Positions 46,513 to 53,881 of a stretch of DNA of 64,000 bases are shown piece by piece (positions within the stretch are counted from its first letter, which is position 1; each line of letters begins with the position of its first letter). The DNA is from Bacteroides sp. (GTDB lineage: Bacteria; Bacteroidota; Bacteroidia; Bacteroidales; Muribaculaceae). The stretch lies in NCBI GenBank assembly GCA_014801875.1, contig JAAVDJ010000040.1, positions 1 to 64,000 on the forward strand, in the 5' to 3' direction. The notes under the pieces were generated by a model. That model did not search any database and was not told the origin of the DNA. It worked only from the letters and a program-made list of their open reading frames with translations. Made by a program: the position numbers and the translations under genes.

Positions 46513-47166
46513 TTACTCGGCATTATTCTTGAGCCAGTCTGTGCGTACCTTGTCAGGAAGATGAGTCACCTTGAAATCGGAGAAGGTTGCCTTGAAACCG
46601 TTTCCGTCAGGACAGGCCGCGAACATTCCGATCTTAACGGGACGATTGGCTTCCATCCAGGCATTACGCATCATATGATAATCTTTGTCGTCAAAAGAAT
46701 AGAATATCTCTATTGCGTCCAGCCGGCGTACGGCTTTAATCCATATGTATTCCACAGGATGATCAAGGGCTATTACGCTCCAGTCGGAGGTATGGTGCGT
46801 GACGACAGTGCTGAGATTATATTTCCCGTCGACATATTCTATACCGGTTTTGATATAATTCTCATGGTCTAAACGTATCATCATTCCGGCCTGGTCGAAA
46901 CGCACCTTATAATCCCCTGATATTTTCACTTTGGTCTCAAATTCTCCCCCGTATTCGGAATAATAGAAAGGAGCGTCGTCCACGGTGAAACCATAATGGG
47001 AAATACGCCAGTAATCACTTTTGGGTGTGACGACCATTGTCAGTTTCCCTTTTTCGATACTCCAGTCGGATGGTTCGTTAAACCAGTTCATCTTTTCGAG
47101 TGTTTGGGCCGACAGAGACTGAAGCGACAGCAGCATAAACGCCATCAAGAATTGTCTGATATTCAT
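46513..47166 (-). CDS. Secreted DUF1349 (concanavalin A-like) protein
   Basis: The 217-residue protein has a signal peptide (ending LSLQSLSAQ) and one concanavalin A-like domain of the DUF1349 type. Typical features are the WSIEKGKLTMVVTPKSDYWR opening, QAGMMIRLDHENYIKTGIEY in the middle and the final strand FKATFSDFKV. This fold usually binds or modifies carbohydrate. The protein consists of this one domain alone. It is divergent from a LuxR-type regulator gene, and both share a palindromic promoter, so they may be controlled together. Substrate and enzymatic activity are unknown. Confidence 0.85.
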   Translation of the reverse strand: MNIRQFLMAFMLLSLQSLSAQTLEKMNWFNEPSDWSIEKGKLTMVVTPKSDYWRISHYGFTVDDAPFYYSEYGGEFETKVKISGDYKVRFDQAGMMIRLDHENYIKTGIEYVDGKYNLSTVVTHHTSDWSVIALDHPVEYIWIKAVRRLDAIEIFYSFDDKDYHMMRNAWMEANRPVKIGMFAACPDGNGFKATFSDFKVTHLPDKVRTDWLKNNAE

Positions 47167-47243
47167 TTTCTATTGATTGTTGTAGTTGGTTTAATGACTG
47201 TTCCCGGCCATACGTGGAATGTTGCGTATAACCATCGTTTTGA

Positions 47244-47261
47244 TTAACTTTGCAAAGTTAA
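47244..47261. promoter_or_regulatory. Palindromic bidirectional promoter core
   Basis: The 18-bp palindrome TTAACTTTGCAAAGTTAA fuses two -7 elements back to back: TAACTTTG reads toward the LuxR-type gene and its mirror toward the DUF1349 gene. A GTTG at 47221-47224, 20 bp upstream of the plus-strand element, is a partial -33 match. RNA polymerase can bind only one direction at a time, so the two genes may compete. Confidence 0.6.
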
Positions 47262-47282
47262 TACATTATTGAATAATGATAA

Positions 47283-48044
47283 ATGGCTAAAAATAACCAT
47301 TCCGGTGCAGACCATAAGAAGAAGCTTGATCAGCTTCTCGGCATTGATGAGGTTTTTGCTGACGTTTCCATGCTGGAGAATGTCATGGCGTATGCAGAGG
47401 GAATCGCTAAATTAGAGAAAGTCCTGGTTGTAGTCAGTGATATGGCCCATAGAAAAAGCTATATTGTCGCTGGCGATTTTGCCGTTCGTCTCGGGCTGAA
47501 TGATTATAGACAGGAGGATTCAATATGGGAAAACCGCATTCTTTCCCTGATACCGGATGAGGAACTTAATGAAAAGTTTATCAGTGAGCTCAGATTTTTT
47601 CACTACTTGAGGCGGCTTCCGAAAAGGAAGCGGCAGGACTATTATCTTGTCTCAAAATTGAGAATGCGTTTTGCGGATGGAACTCTTTATGATGTGCTCC
47701 ACAAAATGTTTTATGTCTATGACGCTGACAAGGAGACTGTCAGATATGCGGTCTGCATCTATGCCCCTTTGACATTCGGATTCAAGGGTAAAAGTCATGC
47801 TGTCGATTCCCTAACCGGGGTTGCGGAAGAACTGACAGCATCAGCCAACGTGTCTATACTCAGCGCCAGGGAAAGGCAAGTTGTGTCTCTGATCGACACG
47901 GGCATGAAAAGCAAGGAAATCGCTTCTTTTCTCAACATAAGCATCCATACTGTTAACCGTCATCGGCAGGAGATAATCTCTAAGTTACAGGTAAAAAATT
48001 CAACCGAAGCGTGCCGCATCGCAAAATCAATGGAGTTGATTTGA
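47283..48044 (+). CDS. LuxR-type helix-turn-helix transcription regulator
   Basis: The 253-residue protein carries a C-terminal LuxR/GerE DNA-binding domain (about 193-253: LSARERQVVSLIDTGMKSKE, then SIHTVNRHRQEII). The N-terminal 180 residues are an unassigned sensing region that lacks a receiver-domain aspartate signature and resembles small PAS-like input domains of Bacteroidales one-component regulators. No membrane segment is present. It shares its promoter region with the divergent DUF1349 gene, the probable target. A terminator follows directly after the gene. Confidence 0.85.
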   Translation: MAKNNHSGADHKKKLDQLLGIDEVFADVSMLENVMAYAEGIAKLEKVLVVVSDMAHRKSYIVAGDFAVRLGLNDYRQEDSIWENRILSLIPDEELNEKFISELRFFHYLRRLPKRKRQDYYLVSKLRMRFADGTLYDVLHKMFYVYDADKETVRYAVCIYAPLTFGFKGKSHAVDSLTGVAEELTASANVSILSARERQVVSLIDTGMKSKEIASFLNISIHTVNRHRQEIISKLQVKNSTEACRIAKSMELI

Positions 48045-48119
48045 ATATTATCCGAAGTCTATTTCAGAAGTAGTGACGGAAAGGTGATGGAGCGGACTGA
48101 AACAATCAAATGAAGGGAG

Positions 48120-48158
48120 CGTTATCCTTAGAGAGACAAATCAAGGATAACGTTTTTT
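48120..48158 (+). terminator. Intrinsic terminator after the LuxR-type gene
   Basis: A perfect 10-bp stem (CGTTATCCTT with AAGGATAACG) and 13-nt loop are followed by six T residues. The next gene's start codon lies only 7 bp further. Confidence 0.85.
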
Positions 48159-48164
48159 ATAATT

Positions 48165-48914
48165 ATGGGAAAAGAATTGCTATGGGGATACATAGACCGC
48201 TCCGGACAAACGGTAATAGAACCTCGTTTTCACGATGCATGGGATTTTCATGAAGGTTTAGCAGCAGTAAAGGTGGAGTATCAGCGCGGATATATCGACA
48301 GATGCGGTAAATACGTGATAGAGCCTCGCTTTTCGGCGTGTGGTGACTTTTACAGTGGGTTAGCGCCGGTGATGGAAGATGACAAATGGGGGTTTATAAA
48401 TCATGATGGATTGTATGTCATCGAGCCGATATTTGAAAAGGCCGGTGAATTTCATGACGGACTTGCTTTTGCAAAGACAGATGGGAAATATGGCTATCTC
48501 GATCCGTCCGGCTGTTGGGTTATTCCCCCTGCGTATGAAGCTGCAGAGAATTTTGATAATGGTGAGGCCCGGGTCTATTCAGAAGGAAGATGGTTCTATA
48601 TTGATAGAAATGGGAATATGATTCCCGGGAGAAAAGAGGAGCAGGAAATATCGCCGGAGGTCTGGAGTGAAGGGGTTTCAGTAAGGGTAGAGGGAGCGGC
48701 CTGTGGTTATATAGATGAAAAAGGGGAATTTGTGATACCTCCGAAATTCACCCGGGCGGAACCTTTTCATGATGGTCTGGCAAGAGTCTCTGCCGGACGT
48801 AATGGCAAATGGGGATTCATAGGAAGAGATGGGAAATATGCATTCAGAGAGAAATTCATTGATGCAGGAGATTTTTTCGAAGATTTGGCTCGGGTGCTCG
48901 TGAAGGCAATATAA
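48165..48914 (+). CDS. WG-repeat protein
   Basis: This 249-residue protein is made of about seven WG-type repeats of 30-35 residues. Each starts with a WGYIDRSGQTVIEPRF-like strand: WGYID, GYIDR, WGFIN, YGYLD, FYIDR, CGYID and WGFIG. There is no signal peptide, so the protein is probably cytoplasmic. WG repeats form small beta modules used in protein contacts, and such proteins are common in Bacteroidales. The start codon closely follows a terminator, and I see no recognisable promoter or ribosome-binding site upstream. Function is unknown. Confidence 0.85.
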   Translation: MGKELLWGYIDRSGQTVIEPRFHDAWDFHEGLAAVKVEYQRGYIDRCGKYVIEPRFSACGDFYSGLAPVMEDDKWGFINHDGLYVIEPIFEKAGEFHDGLAFAKTDGKYGYLDPSGCWVIPPAYEAAENFDNGEARVYSEGRWFYIDRNGNMIPGRKEEQEISPEVWSEGVSVRVEGAACGYIDEKGEFVIPPKFTRAEPFHDGLARVSAGRNGKWGFIGRDGKYAFREKFIDAGDFFEDLARVLVKAI

Positions 48915-49055
48915 AAACTCGAAGACTTCCTCGGGTGCGTTAATCTTACGGGAAGCGTGGTAGGTCATATCGTTTGCAAAATTAGCTTATTTCTTTGGAA
49001 TTACAACATCTTTTGATATTGTTCGGTATTTTCAGGTAAAGCTGTAATAACTATC

Positions 49056-49508
49056 TCACAATCCAAACTGAGTAATACGTTCCTCGCTCTCGACAGGACT
49101 TTCCTTAACTGTACCGATGATCAACTCAACGTCGTATTCGTCAATTTCGCCCAAGTAGTTCCACTCATTGAACTTTTGAGGATAGGCAACCTTCAACCGG
49201 ACGCAATCAACAAAAGAATCATACCTGAGAAATGGATACTTTGACTGCTTTATGGGCATATGGTACATTTTGAGATGTGCCGGAAGATTCGTGTTTATTT
49301 GAGAATTGATTATCACACCACCATAGGCTATACCATTAGAGTCAAAGCCCAGCACTATGAAATATTTGTCTCTTGAAGAGTCACCTGCTTTGGGCTTGAT
49401 TCCATTTGCCTCAGTCATCGTCATCTCATATACATCTCCAACCTTGACAGTATGAGATGCCAGTCGTGAAAGCTCTTCCTCATTGAGAGCATCAGAAATT
49501 TTCATCAT
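49056..49508 (-). CDS. Putative toxin of a Panacea-type toxin-antitoxin pair
   Basis: The 150-residue protein is small and beta-rich. The segment KYFIVLGFDSNGIAYGGVIINSQINT (here noted only by its KYFIVLG and GVIINS strands) resembles the SH3-like barrel of MazF/PemK toxins, which cleave RNA, though no catalytic set is certain. It overlaps the upstream Panacea-domain gene by 4 bp, so both are translated together. Panacea antitoxins are known to neutralise many unrelated toxin folds, so the partner need not be a MazF. The identification as toxin rests on gene context plus the partial fold resemblance. Confidence 0.55.
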   Translation of the reverse strand: MMKISDALNEEELSRLASHTVKVGDVYEMTMTEANGIKPKAGDSSRDKYFIVLGFDSNGIAYGGVIINSQINTNLPAHLKMYHMPIKQSKYPFLRYDSFVDCVRLKVAYPQKFNEWNYLGEIDEYDVELIIGTVKESPVESEERITQFGL

Positions 49509-50056
49509 TTCAAAGCTGATTCAATTTGCATTTGCTCTTCAATATATTCAAGCATGGCATCATCGGCATTTAGAACTCTTGCCATAGAGACAGGAGAAAT
49601 GACATTTGTTCCATTAGTGCGACGGTTTGCTTCTTCCCAAGCTTCATCATGTGACTTTCTCATGAGCTGTCCGAAAGTCAACGATTCGTTTTCCTCGATG
49701 GACTGTTCTAATGCTTCAATCTCTGACTTGGAAAGATACTTCAAATTTGCTTCTCGTTTAGGAAGAAGAACATTCGGAGCATCTTCCCCGGCAAACTGGA
49801 TAACCTCGGATAATTCTTCCGAAAGAATCATACGCGGGTGATTTAGTTCCTTAACCGCATCATACAATTGAGTAGGAACCGGACCATATTTCAATGCGCA
49901 AAACTCGTCAGGCACAATGCCGCTTCCCCATTTCGCCAGATGCTTCATCTCAGCGAAATATAGAATCTTGAAAGCATGGTAGAAATCAACACCACCAGTC
50001 TTGCCAAGTATAAACAGAACTAACTCTGTGAGTTTTTTGCTGTCGTAATTCGTCAT
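49505..50056 (-). CDS. Panacea/SocA-like antitoxin-domain protein
   Basis: This 183-residue protein matches the Panacea (DUF4065, SocA-type antitoxin) domain across its length. Diagnostic stretches are KLTELVLFIL, the HAFKILYFAEMKHLAKWG core (about 27-45) and FCALKYGPVPTQLYDAV (about 52-68). Such proteins act as promiscuous antitoxins, often with ClpXP-dependent turnover of the toxin. It is the first gene of a two-gene operon with a strong promoter about 60 bp upstream and a 4-bp overlap with the putative toxin gene. The antitoxin-first order fits typical type II systems. Confidence 0.85.
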   Translation of the reverse strand: MTNYDSKKLTELVLFILGKTGGVDFYHAFKILYFAEMKHLAKWGSGIVPDEFCALKYGPVPTQLYDAVKELNHPRMILSEELSEVIQFAGEDAPNVLLPKREANLKYLSKSEIEALEQSIEENESLTFGQLMRKSHDEAWEEANRRTNGTNVISPVSMARVLNADDAMLEYIEEQMQIESALK

Positions 50057-50116
50057 GGGCTTATGTCCTTATGCTTATCTAACGCAGAATGCGGAATTGC
50101 AGTTTATTTTAGTCTG

Positions 50117-50148
50117 CAAATATAACAATATTTTTTTTAATCGCCAAA
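50117..50148 (-). promoter_or_regulatory. Promoter of the Panacea toxin-antitoxin operon
   Basis: On the minus strand TTTG (50145-50148) and TATATTTG (50117-50124) are spaced by exactly 20 bp, a full consensus match. The leader before the antitoxin ATG would be about 50 nt. Confidence 0.75.
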
Positions 50149-50197
50149 TCGCGTAAAAATCTGCAAATCTTATTTTTACCACATACGACGAATATTG

Positions 50198-50240
50198 CCA
50201 CTCCAAAAAAAGTGACATTTATGCTGATTTTTTGGAGTGG
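50198..50240. terminator. Perfect 13-bp stem-loop
   Basis: CCACTCCAAAAAA and TTTTTTGGAGTGG pair perfectly around a 17-nt loop, with built-in A and T tracts that would suit a bidirectional terminator. It lies just upstream of the sorting-domain remnant. No intact gene adjoins on the left other than the divergent antitoxin gene, so it is probably a leftover from an earlier arrangement. Confidence 0.5.
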
Positions 50241-50381
50241 CTTGCTGTTTATGATTTTAGCTCTTCGTATGAAGTCTATAATCTGAATGGTATTTTGGTA
50301 GCAAATTCTATCGATAATCTTCCTAATGGGATATATATCATTCGTCAAGGTAGTGCAGTGAAAAAAATAGCAGTGAGGTAA
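50241..50381 (+). pseudogene. Remnant of a type IX secretion C-terminal sorting domain
   Basis: An open frame ending at TAA (50379-50381) encodes a 46-residue tail with the classical sorting-domain outline: VYDFSSSYEVYNLNG, then LPNGIYIIRQGS and a basic end KKIAVR. It lacks any upstream protein and begins right after a terminator-like hairpin, so it is a fragment of a lost gene. Its last part is repeated exactly at 52965-53032. Confidence 0.75.
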
Positions 50382-50411
50382 GCCGGTATATAATGGCCTA
50401 TGCTGCAATAA
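50344..50411 (+). repeat. 68-bp direct repeat, copy 1
   Basis: A stretch from GTCAAGGTAGTGCAG to TATGCTGCAATAA occurs without mismatch at 52965-53032. It covers the last 12 codons of the sorting-domain remnant plus about 30 bp after its stop. Confidence 0.95.
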
Positions 50412-50447
50412 GACCGTTTCCCACAATTTTTTGTGGGAAGCGGTCTT
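50410..50447 (+). terminator. Hairpin terminator after the sorting-domain remnant
   Basis: A 17-bp stem (AAGACCGTTTCCCACAA with its complement, one G-T wobble) closes on a TTTT loop. It overlaps the repeat end by 2 bp. It probably ended the lost gene's transcript. A second smaller hairpin (GATATAGTTGA with TCAACCATATC) directly follows. Confidence 0.7.
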
Positions 50448-50592
50448 GATATAGTTGATTGGTCAACCATATCAAGGGGCGATTTGTTTATAATTTATAT
50501 TTTAAGAAATGGTTTAAACGATTTAAGTATGTGTCAAAAATTATTGAAATAATTGATAGATGGCACATATGGAATAAAAAGAATCTTGATAT

Positions 50593-51645
50593 ATGGAATC
50601 TGACAAAATGTTCTCCGGAGCGACAATCAACCGACGTAAGGTTAAAAATAGAATAATCCGCAGTGCTACAAACGATCATCTCGGTAATCCGGATGGGACG
50701 GTCAGCGATGCGGAGATTGAAATGTATGATAGCCTTGCTCGAAACGAGGTAGGCACAATAATAACCGGTCATCTCAGTGTGAGCCCTGATTTGAAATATC
50801 GTGCTGACGAGATGCAACTTTGTATTGGCGACGACAGTTATCTCCCCGGCCTGAGCCGTATTCCTGCCAAGATTCATGAGTATGATGCTGTTGCGGTTGC
50901 TCAGCTTTCCCTCGCCGGACCTAAAGGGATAACTCCCTTCGATTTAAACTCCTTGAGCACAGAACAGATTGAATTGATAAAGGATTGGTTTATAGAGGGT
51001 GCTCGTAGAGCGAAGGAGGCAGGTTTTGACGGCGTGCAGATTCATATCGCTCATTGGTATTTTCTTCAGGCGATGGTAAATGTCGACATAAATAAAAGGG
51101 TGGATAAGTTCGGGGGAAGTCCGGAAAATTGTATTCGTCTTTCTAAGGAGATTGTTGAGGGTATACGCAAGAAGTGTGGCAATGAGTTCATCATTATGGC
51201 CAAAATGAATGCGCATAACACAAATGCTGCGGAGGATGATTATGAGCTTCTGGCTTACTATTGCGGGGTGCTCGAAGATGCCGGGATGGATATGGTGGAA
51301 ATAAGCGGGGCTGATTTCACAAAAAAAAATCGTACGGATTCCCTTTATTATCTTGAGGCTGTAAAGTATCTCAAAAATGCACTTCCAAATCTTCAGATGT
51401 CGCTTGTAGGGGGGATTTATTCCAAGCAAACCATTGACACTGCTTTGGAGACAACTGATTTTGTTTCGCTATCAAGGGCTCTTCTTACCCAACCGGACTT
51501 CGTGACAAAACTGCGTGAAGGTGCTATCCTGAAATCAAGATGCCTTCACTGTAACAAGTGTTTCGAAATTTTTTCAAAAAAATATGAACGCTGTGTATTC
51601 GGTCCGGTATTACCTCAGCTTGAACATTCGTTTGCCCATGAATAA
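50593..51645 (+). CDS. Old Yellow Enzyme-family NADH:flavin oxidoreductase
   Basis: The 350-residue protein is a flavin-dependent oxidoreductase with an FMN-binding TIM barrel. Recognisable pieces are NRIIRSATNDHLGNPDG at the start of the barrel (about 19-35), VAQLSLAG in strand three (about 99-106), GVQIHIAHWYFLQ with the substrate-binding histidine pair (about 145-157) and DFVSLSRALLTQPDF, the FMN phosphate site (about 293-307). A Cys-rich tail (CLHCNKCF) hints at an Fe-S cluster, as in the 2,4-dienoyl-CoA reductase-like subclass, but the remaining domains of that subclass are missing. The substrate is unknown. An ATG five codons inside is an alternative start. It lies alone between the two copies of the 68-bp repeat. 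Confidence 0.88.
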   Translation: MESDKMFSGATINRRKVKNRIIRSATNDHLGNPDGTVSDAEIEMYDSLARNEVGTIITGHLSVSPDLKYRADEMQLCIGDDSYLPGLSRIPAKIHEYDAVAVAQLSLAGPKGITPFDLNSLSTEQIELIKDWFIEGARRAKEAGFDGVQIHIAHWYFLQAMVNVDINKRVDKFGGSPENCIRLSKEIVEGIRKKCGNEFIIMAKMNAHNTNAAEDDYELLAYYCGVLEDAGMDMVEISGADFTKKNRTDSLYYLEAVKYLKNALPNLQMSLVGGIYSKQTIDTALETTDFVSLSRALLTQPDFVTKLREGAILKSRCLHCNKCFEIFSKKYERCVFGPVLPQLEHSFAHE

Positions 51646-52054
51646 TGATTGTGGTTAATGATTTTCTATATGGATTGATCCTATATGTGGTTAGGTCAAC
51701 GTATAAAATAGATTCCGCAGAGAAGGTGGAGTCTATTTTATTATATAGCTGTTTTATTATATAGCTGTCCGATCACACTCGGCAGCCATCATCACCACTA
51801 CGCCCACTCCGAGACTCAGGAATGCTCTGTTTATAATTTCTTTGCTCATAGTATTTATTCGTTTATCAGATAAGGAAATCAATACTTATATATAAGTAGC
51901 TACGAACAATTAATGATCATATGTCTGCTACATTCTACGGTAATCTCCGCATCAGCTTTTCAGTCATAATGTCAGTACATTACTCCTTCAAATCCGATGC
52001 AGATCTTATCCGTATAATTTCGCATCCATTATGATATTAATTATCCGCAGCTAC
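51646..52054. other. Gap after the OYE gene
   Basis: About 410 AT-rich bases carry only a doubtful 30-codon minus-strand reading frame and a short repeated TTTTATTATATAGCTGT sequence. No terminator or promoter with good consensus was seen. Confidence 0.5.
51757..51849 (-). CDS. Doubtful 30-residue hydrophobic peptide
   Basis: A 30-codon minus-strand frame (MSKEII...LGVGVVVMMAAEC) encodes a short amphipathic or membrane-type peptide with a cysteine near the end, which recalls the tiny hydrophobic Bacteroidales proteins found next to many loci. No promoter or ribosome-binding site supports it. Chance occurrence is quite possible. Confidence 0.3.
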   Translation of the reverse strand: MSKEIINRAFLSLGVGVVVMMAAECDRTAI

Positions 52055-52561
52055 TTATTTAATTATATCCAATGAGGAATCCACATAAATAATTTTCCCA
52101 TCACTTAATTTAATTTCCACAAAATCATGGTCTTTCGTGAAGTTCTTCCATTTTTCAGGAAGCAGGTTGGAATAGTCATTGAGATTCATTCCATTAAGGA
52201 GAACATAGCCTACAACGGGCTTTGCACTCCCTTTTATTCCATTCACAGAGAAGGCATAATTACATATAGTAGCCAAGACCTGCGCATATCCTACGCAGTG
52301 CATCTTCGTCTTTTTACTATCGTCAAATTTCTCACATTTTGTAGAAAACGTCAGCTTTTCCTGAGTCTTTTTATTACAATAAATGACTATATCCCGCTCA
52401 TTCAATCCTTTTGTATCTTTGGAAATCTCTTGCTTGAATTCTTTGGAAAGCGTTACCGGGACATAGTTTCTGTATCTGATCTTTTTTAGGCTAAGACCAT
52501 CCGCATAAGAATAAAAGATTGTCAGGACAATCAAAGAAATAATTACAGTAAGTTTTTTCAT
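52055..52561 (-). CDS. Small secreted transglutaminase-like protein
   Basis: The 168-residue protein has a signal peptide (1-about 20). Its core resembles the transglutaminase/cysteine-protease fold: a nucleophile-type cysteine within MHCVGYAQVLATICN (about 87-101), a histidine in KDHDFVEIKL (about 145-153) and an aspartate in YVDSSL (about 159-164). All three residues of the Cys-His-Asp triad are therefore in the expected order and spacing. Its start codon lies 10 bp after the stop of an M23 peptidase remnant, so it was probably the second gene of an operon with that peptidase. The substrate is unknown. Confidence 0.7.
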   Translation of the reverse strand: MKKLTVIISLIVLTIFYSYADGLSLKKIRYRNYVPVTLSKEFKQEISKDTKGLNERDIVIYCNKKTQEKLTFSTKCEKFDDSKKTKMHCVGYAQVLATICNYAFSVNGIKGSAKPVVGYVLLNGMNLNDYSNLLPEKWKNFTKDHDFVEIKLSDGKIIYVDSSLDIIK

Positions 52562-52570
52562 TAGACATCT

Positions 52571-52789
52571 TTATTTAGATTGGTGGAGTTGTAGTATGGA
52601 TTTCATGTAAAAGCATTTCTTGAAGCCGTCTGGAGCATCATCTATCTCCCATGGTCTTGGATAAAGGGTAGCACATCCAAAATGAAGATGAGAGGGGGTA
52701 TTTTTTGCATTTCCGGTATTGTCGACTGTACCAATCGTACCACCAAGAGCAAATGGATGAGTTTGACAGTAAGAGTTTATTCTTTCTTT
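52571..52789 (-). pseudogene. C-terminal fragment of an M23 peptidase
   Basis: A 72-codon minus-strand frame bounded upstream by TGA (52790-52792) encodes THPFALGGTIGTVDNTGN followed by TPSHLHFG, the characteristic active-site end of a lysostaphin-type M23 endopeptidase with its HxH zinc motif. It has no start codon and no N-terminal catalytic half, so the gene is truncated. It lies directly upstream of the transglutaminase-like gene and may still be transcribed with it. Confidence 0.8.
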
Positions 52790-52964
52790 TCATAAGTAGA
52801 TTCTGAAATTTCAGGATTACAGTATTAGATACCGAAGAATCTAAAAAGTAAACGATGTAACGGCAAAAATTTCAGCGTTACATCATTATTTTCTTGACTG
52901 ATTGAACTTCAATTTCGGATGGGGGCAATAAATAATATGACCTGTTGGTTGAATTTGAAGATTT

Positions 52965-53032
52965 GTCAAGGTAGTGCAGTGAAAAAAATAGCAGTGAGGT
53001 AAGCCGGTATATAATGGCCTATGCTGCAATAA
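52965..53032 (+). repeat. 68-bp direct repeat, copy 2
   Basis: This is identical over 68 bp to 50344-50411, including the last codons and stop of the sorting-domain tail. The rest of the tail is absent here. It ends where the ferritin terminator begins. Confidence 0.95.
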
Positions 53033-53076
53033 AAAAGGAGGAATCGCCAGACTTTATTCTGACGCTTCCTCCTTTT
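53033..53076 (-). terminator. Terminator of the ferritin gene
   Basis: AAAAGGAGGAA and TTCCTCCTTTT pair around a partly structured loop. Read on the minus strand a T-rich run follows, 20 bp after the ferritin stop codon. Confidence 0.8.
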
Positions 53077-53096
53077 AATTCAAGTCGGTATGAAAA

Positions 53097-53612
53097 TTAT
53101 TCGTTGAGAATGGCCGGGGCTACGTAGGTGCGGGTTGCGAGGTTTTTGTCAAACTGATACAGACCTGTACCGTCTTCCCCGATTAGTTTGAGGTTGTCGA
53201 TGAGGGTACGGACGGTGTCTTCCTCCTCAACCTGTTCGGCCACAAACCAGTTGAGCATCTGGCGTGTCGCATAGTCTTTCTCTTGTTCGGCGAGATAGTA
53301 GAGATCGTTGATGCAGTTTGTGACTGTTTCCTCGTGTTTCAAGGTAGCGCCAAATGCAGCCAGAGGTGATTCCCATTCGGAGGGAACTCCCGCGATAGGG
53401 GCGAGAAGCACACGGCCACCACGGTTGTTGACATAGTTTATGAAAATCTGGGCATGTGCAAATTCTTCTTTAAACTGCACCCTGAACCAATTTGCAATAC
53501 CGTTATAGCCTTCAGCCTCGAAATGATTAGCCATTGAAAGATAGAGATAGCCCGACCAAAATTCACGGTTGATCTGGGCATTAATCGCGTCATTGATTGA
53601 TTTAGTAAGCAT
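53097..53612 (-). CDS. ftnA: Ferritin
   Basis: This 171-residue protein is a non-haem bacterial ferritin, forming a 24-subunit iron-storage shell in the cytoplasm. The four-helix bundle is intact and the ferroxidase ligands E17, E50 and H53 are present in the expected numbering, within HFEAEGYNGIANWFRVQFKE and EEFAH. Further ligands are visible as E94 in a YYLAEQEKDYATRQ helix and the QVEEE segment near 127-131. The length matches E. coli FtnA. It oxidises and stores Fe(II), and protects against oxidative stress. It is a single gene with a clear terminator and no consensus promoter nearby. Confidence 0.95.
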   Translation of the reverse strand: MLTKSINDAINAQINREFWSGYLYLSMANHFEAEGYNGIANWFRVQFKEEFAHAQIFINYVNNRGGRVLLAPIAGVPSEWESPLAAFGATLKHEETVTNCINDLYYLAEQEKDYATRQMLNWFVAEQVEEEDTVRTLIDNLKLIGEDGTGLYQFDKNLATRTYVAPAILNE

Positions 53613-53795
53613 ATTTCTTGTTTTTAGAATTGTCTCTATTAAGCCAACATATAGCGTGCGATTTTGGTTTTAGATTCCGGGTGGTTTTTATGGATAATGT
53701 TGTTGTTTAGCCAGCTTCCCGACCAAAGATGTCATCCTGCTAATATTCTTTAAATACGGCTAAGGGGAGAAAACCTAATAGGGAAGATGGAAAAT

Positions 53796-53819
53796 TTTTA
53801 ACGAGATTTGTCGTTGAAA
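53796..53819. promoter_or_regulatory. Upstream BlaI-type operator dyad
   Basis: AACGA at 53800-53804 and TCGTT at 53811-53815 form a dyad with a 6-bp spacer; the flanks extend the symmetry with one mismatch (TTTTTAACGA against TCGTTGAAAA). The same core and spacing recur at 53854-53881. It lies just upstream of the -33 element. Confidence 0.6.
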
Positions 53820-53821
53820 AA

Positions 53822-53852
53822 TTTGCTATTCTAATTATAATCACTAATTTTG
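53822..53852 (+). promoter_or_regulatory. Promoter of the BlaI-M56-TonB-GLPGLI operon
   Basis: TTTG at 53822-53825 and TAATTTTG at 53845-53852 are spaced by exactly 19 bp. The promoter is bracketed by two dyads, so a bound repressor would block RNA polymerase. Confidence 0.8.
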
Positions 53853-53853
53853 C

Positions 53854-53881
53854 AATCTCAACGATTTTTCTCGTTGAGATT
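53854..53881. promoter_or_regulatory. Downstream BlaI-type operator dyad
   Basis: AATCTCAACGA and TCGTTGAGATT are perfect 11-bp arms with a 6-bp spacer. It starts 1 bp after the -7 element, overlapping the expected transcription start. Confidence 0.7.

Larger units (their letters stand above)
50057..50592. other. Remnant-rich gap between the toxin-antitoxin pair and the OYE gene
   Basis: About 535 bp hold the antitoxin promoter, a hairpin, the sorting-domain remnant, the first 68-bp repeat and two further hairpins. No intact gene is present. Confidence 0.7.
52790..53096. other. Non-coding gap holding the second repeat copy
   Basis: Between the M23 remnant and ferritin lie about 300 bp. They contain the second copy of the 68-bp repeat and the ferritin terminator. 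The remaining sequence is not recognisable. Confidence 0.6.

Noticed and set aside
50344-50411. The 68-bp repeat as an att site of an integrative element
   Set aside because: The segment between the repeats has no integrase or mobilisation gene, and the repeat is coding sequence of a sorting domain; recombination of homologous tails is simpler.
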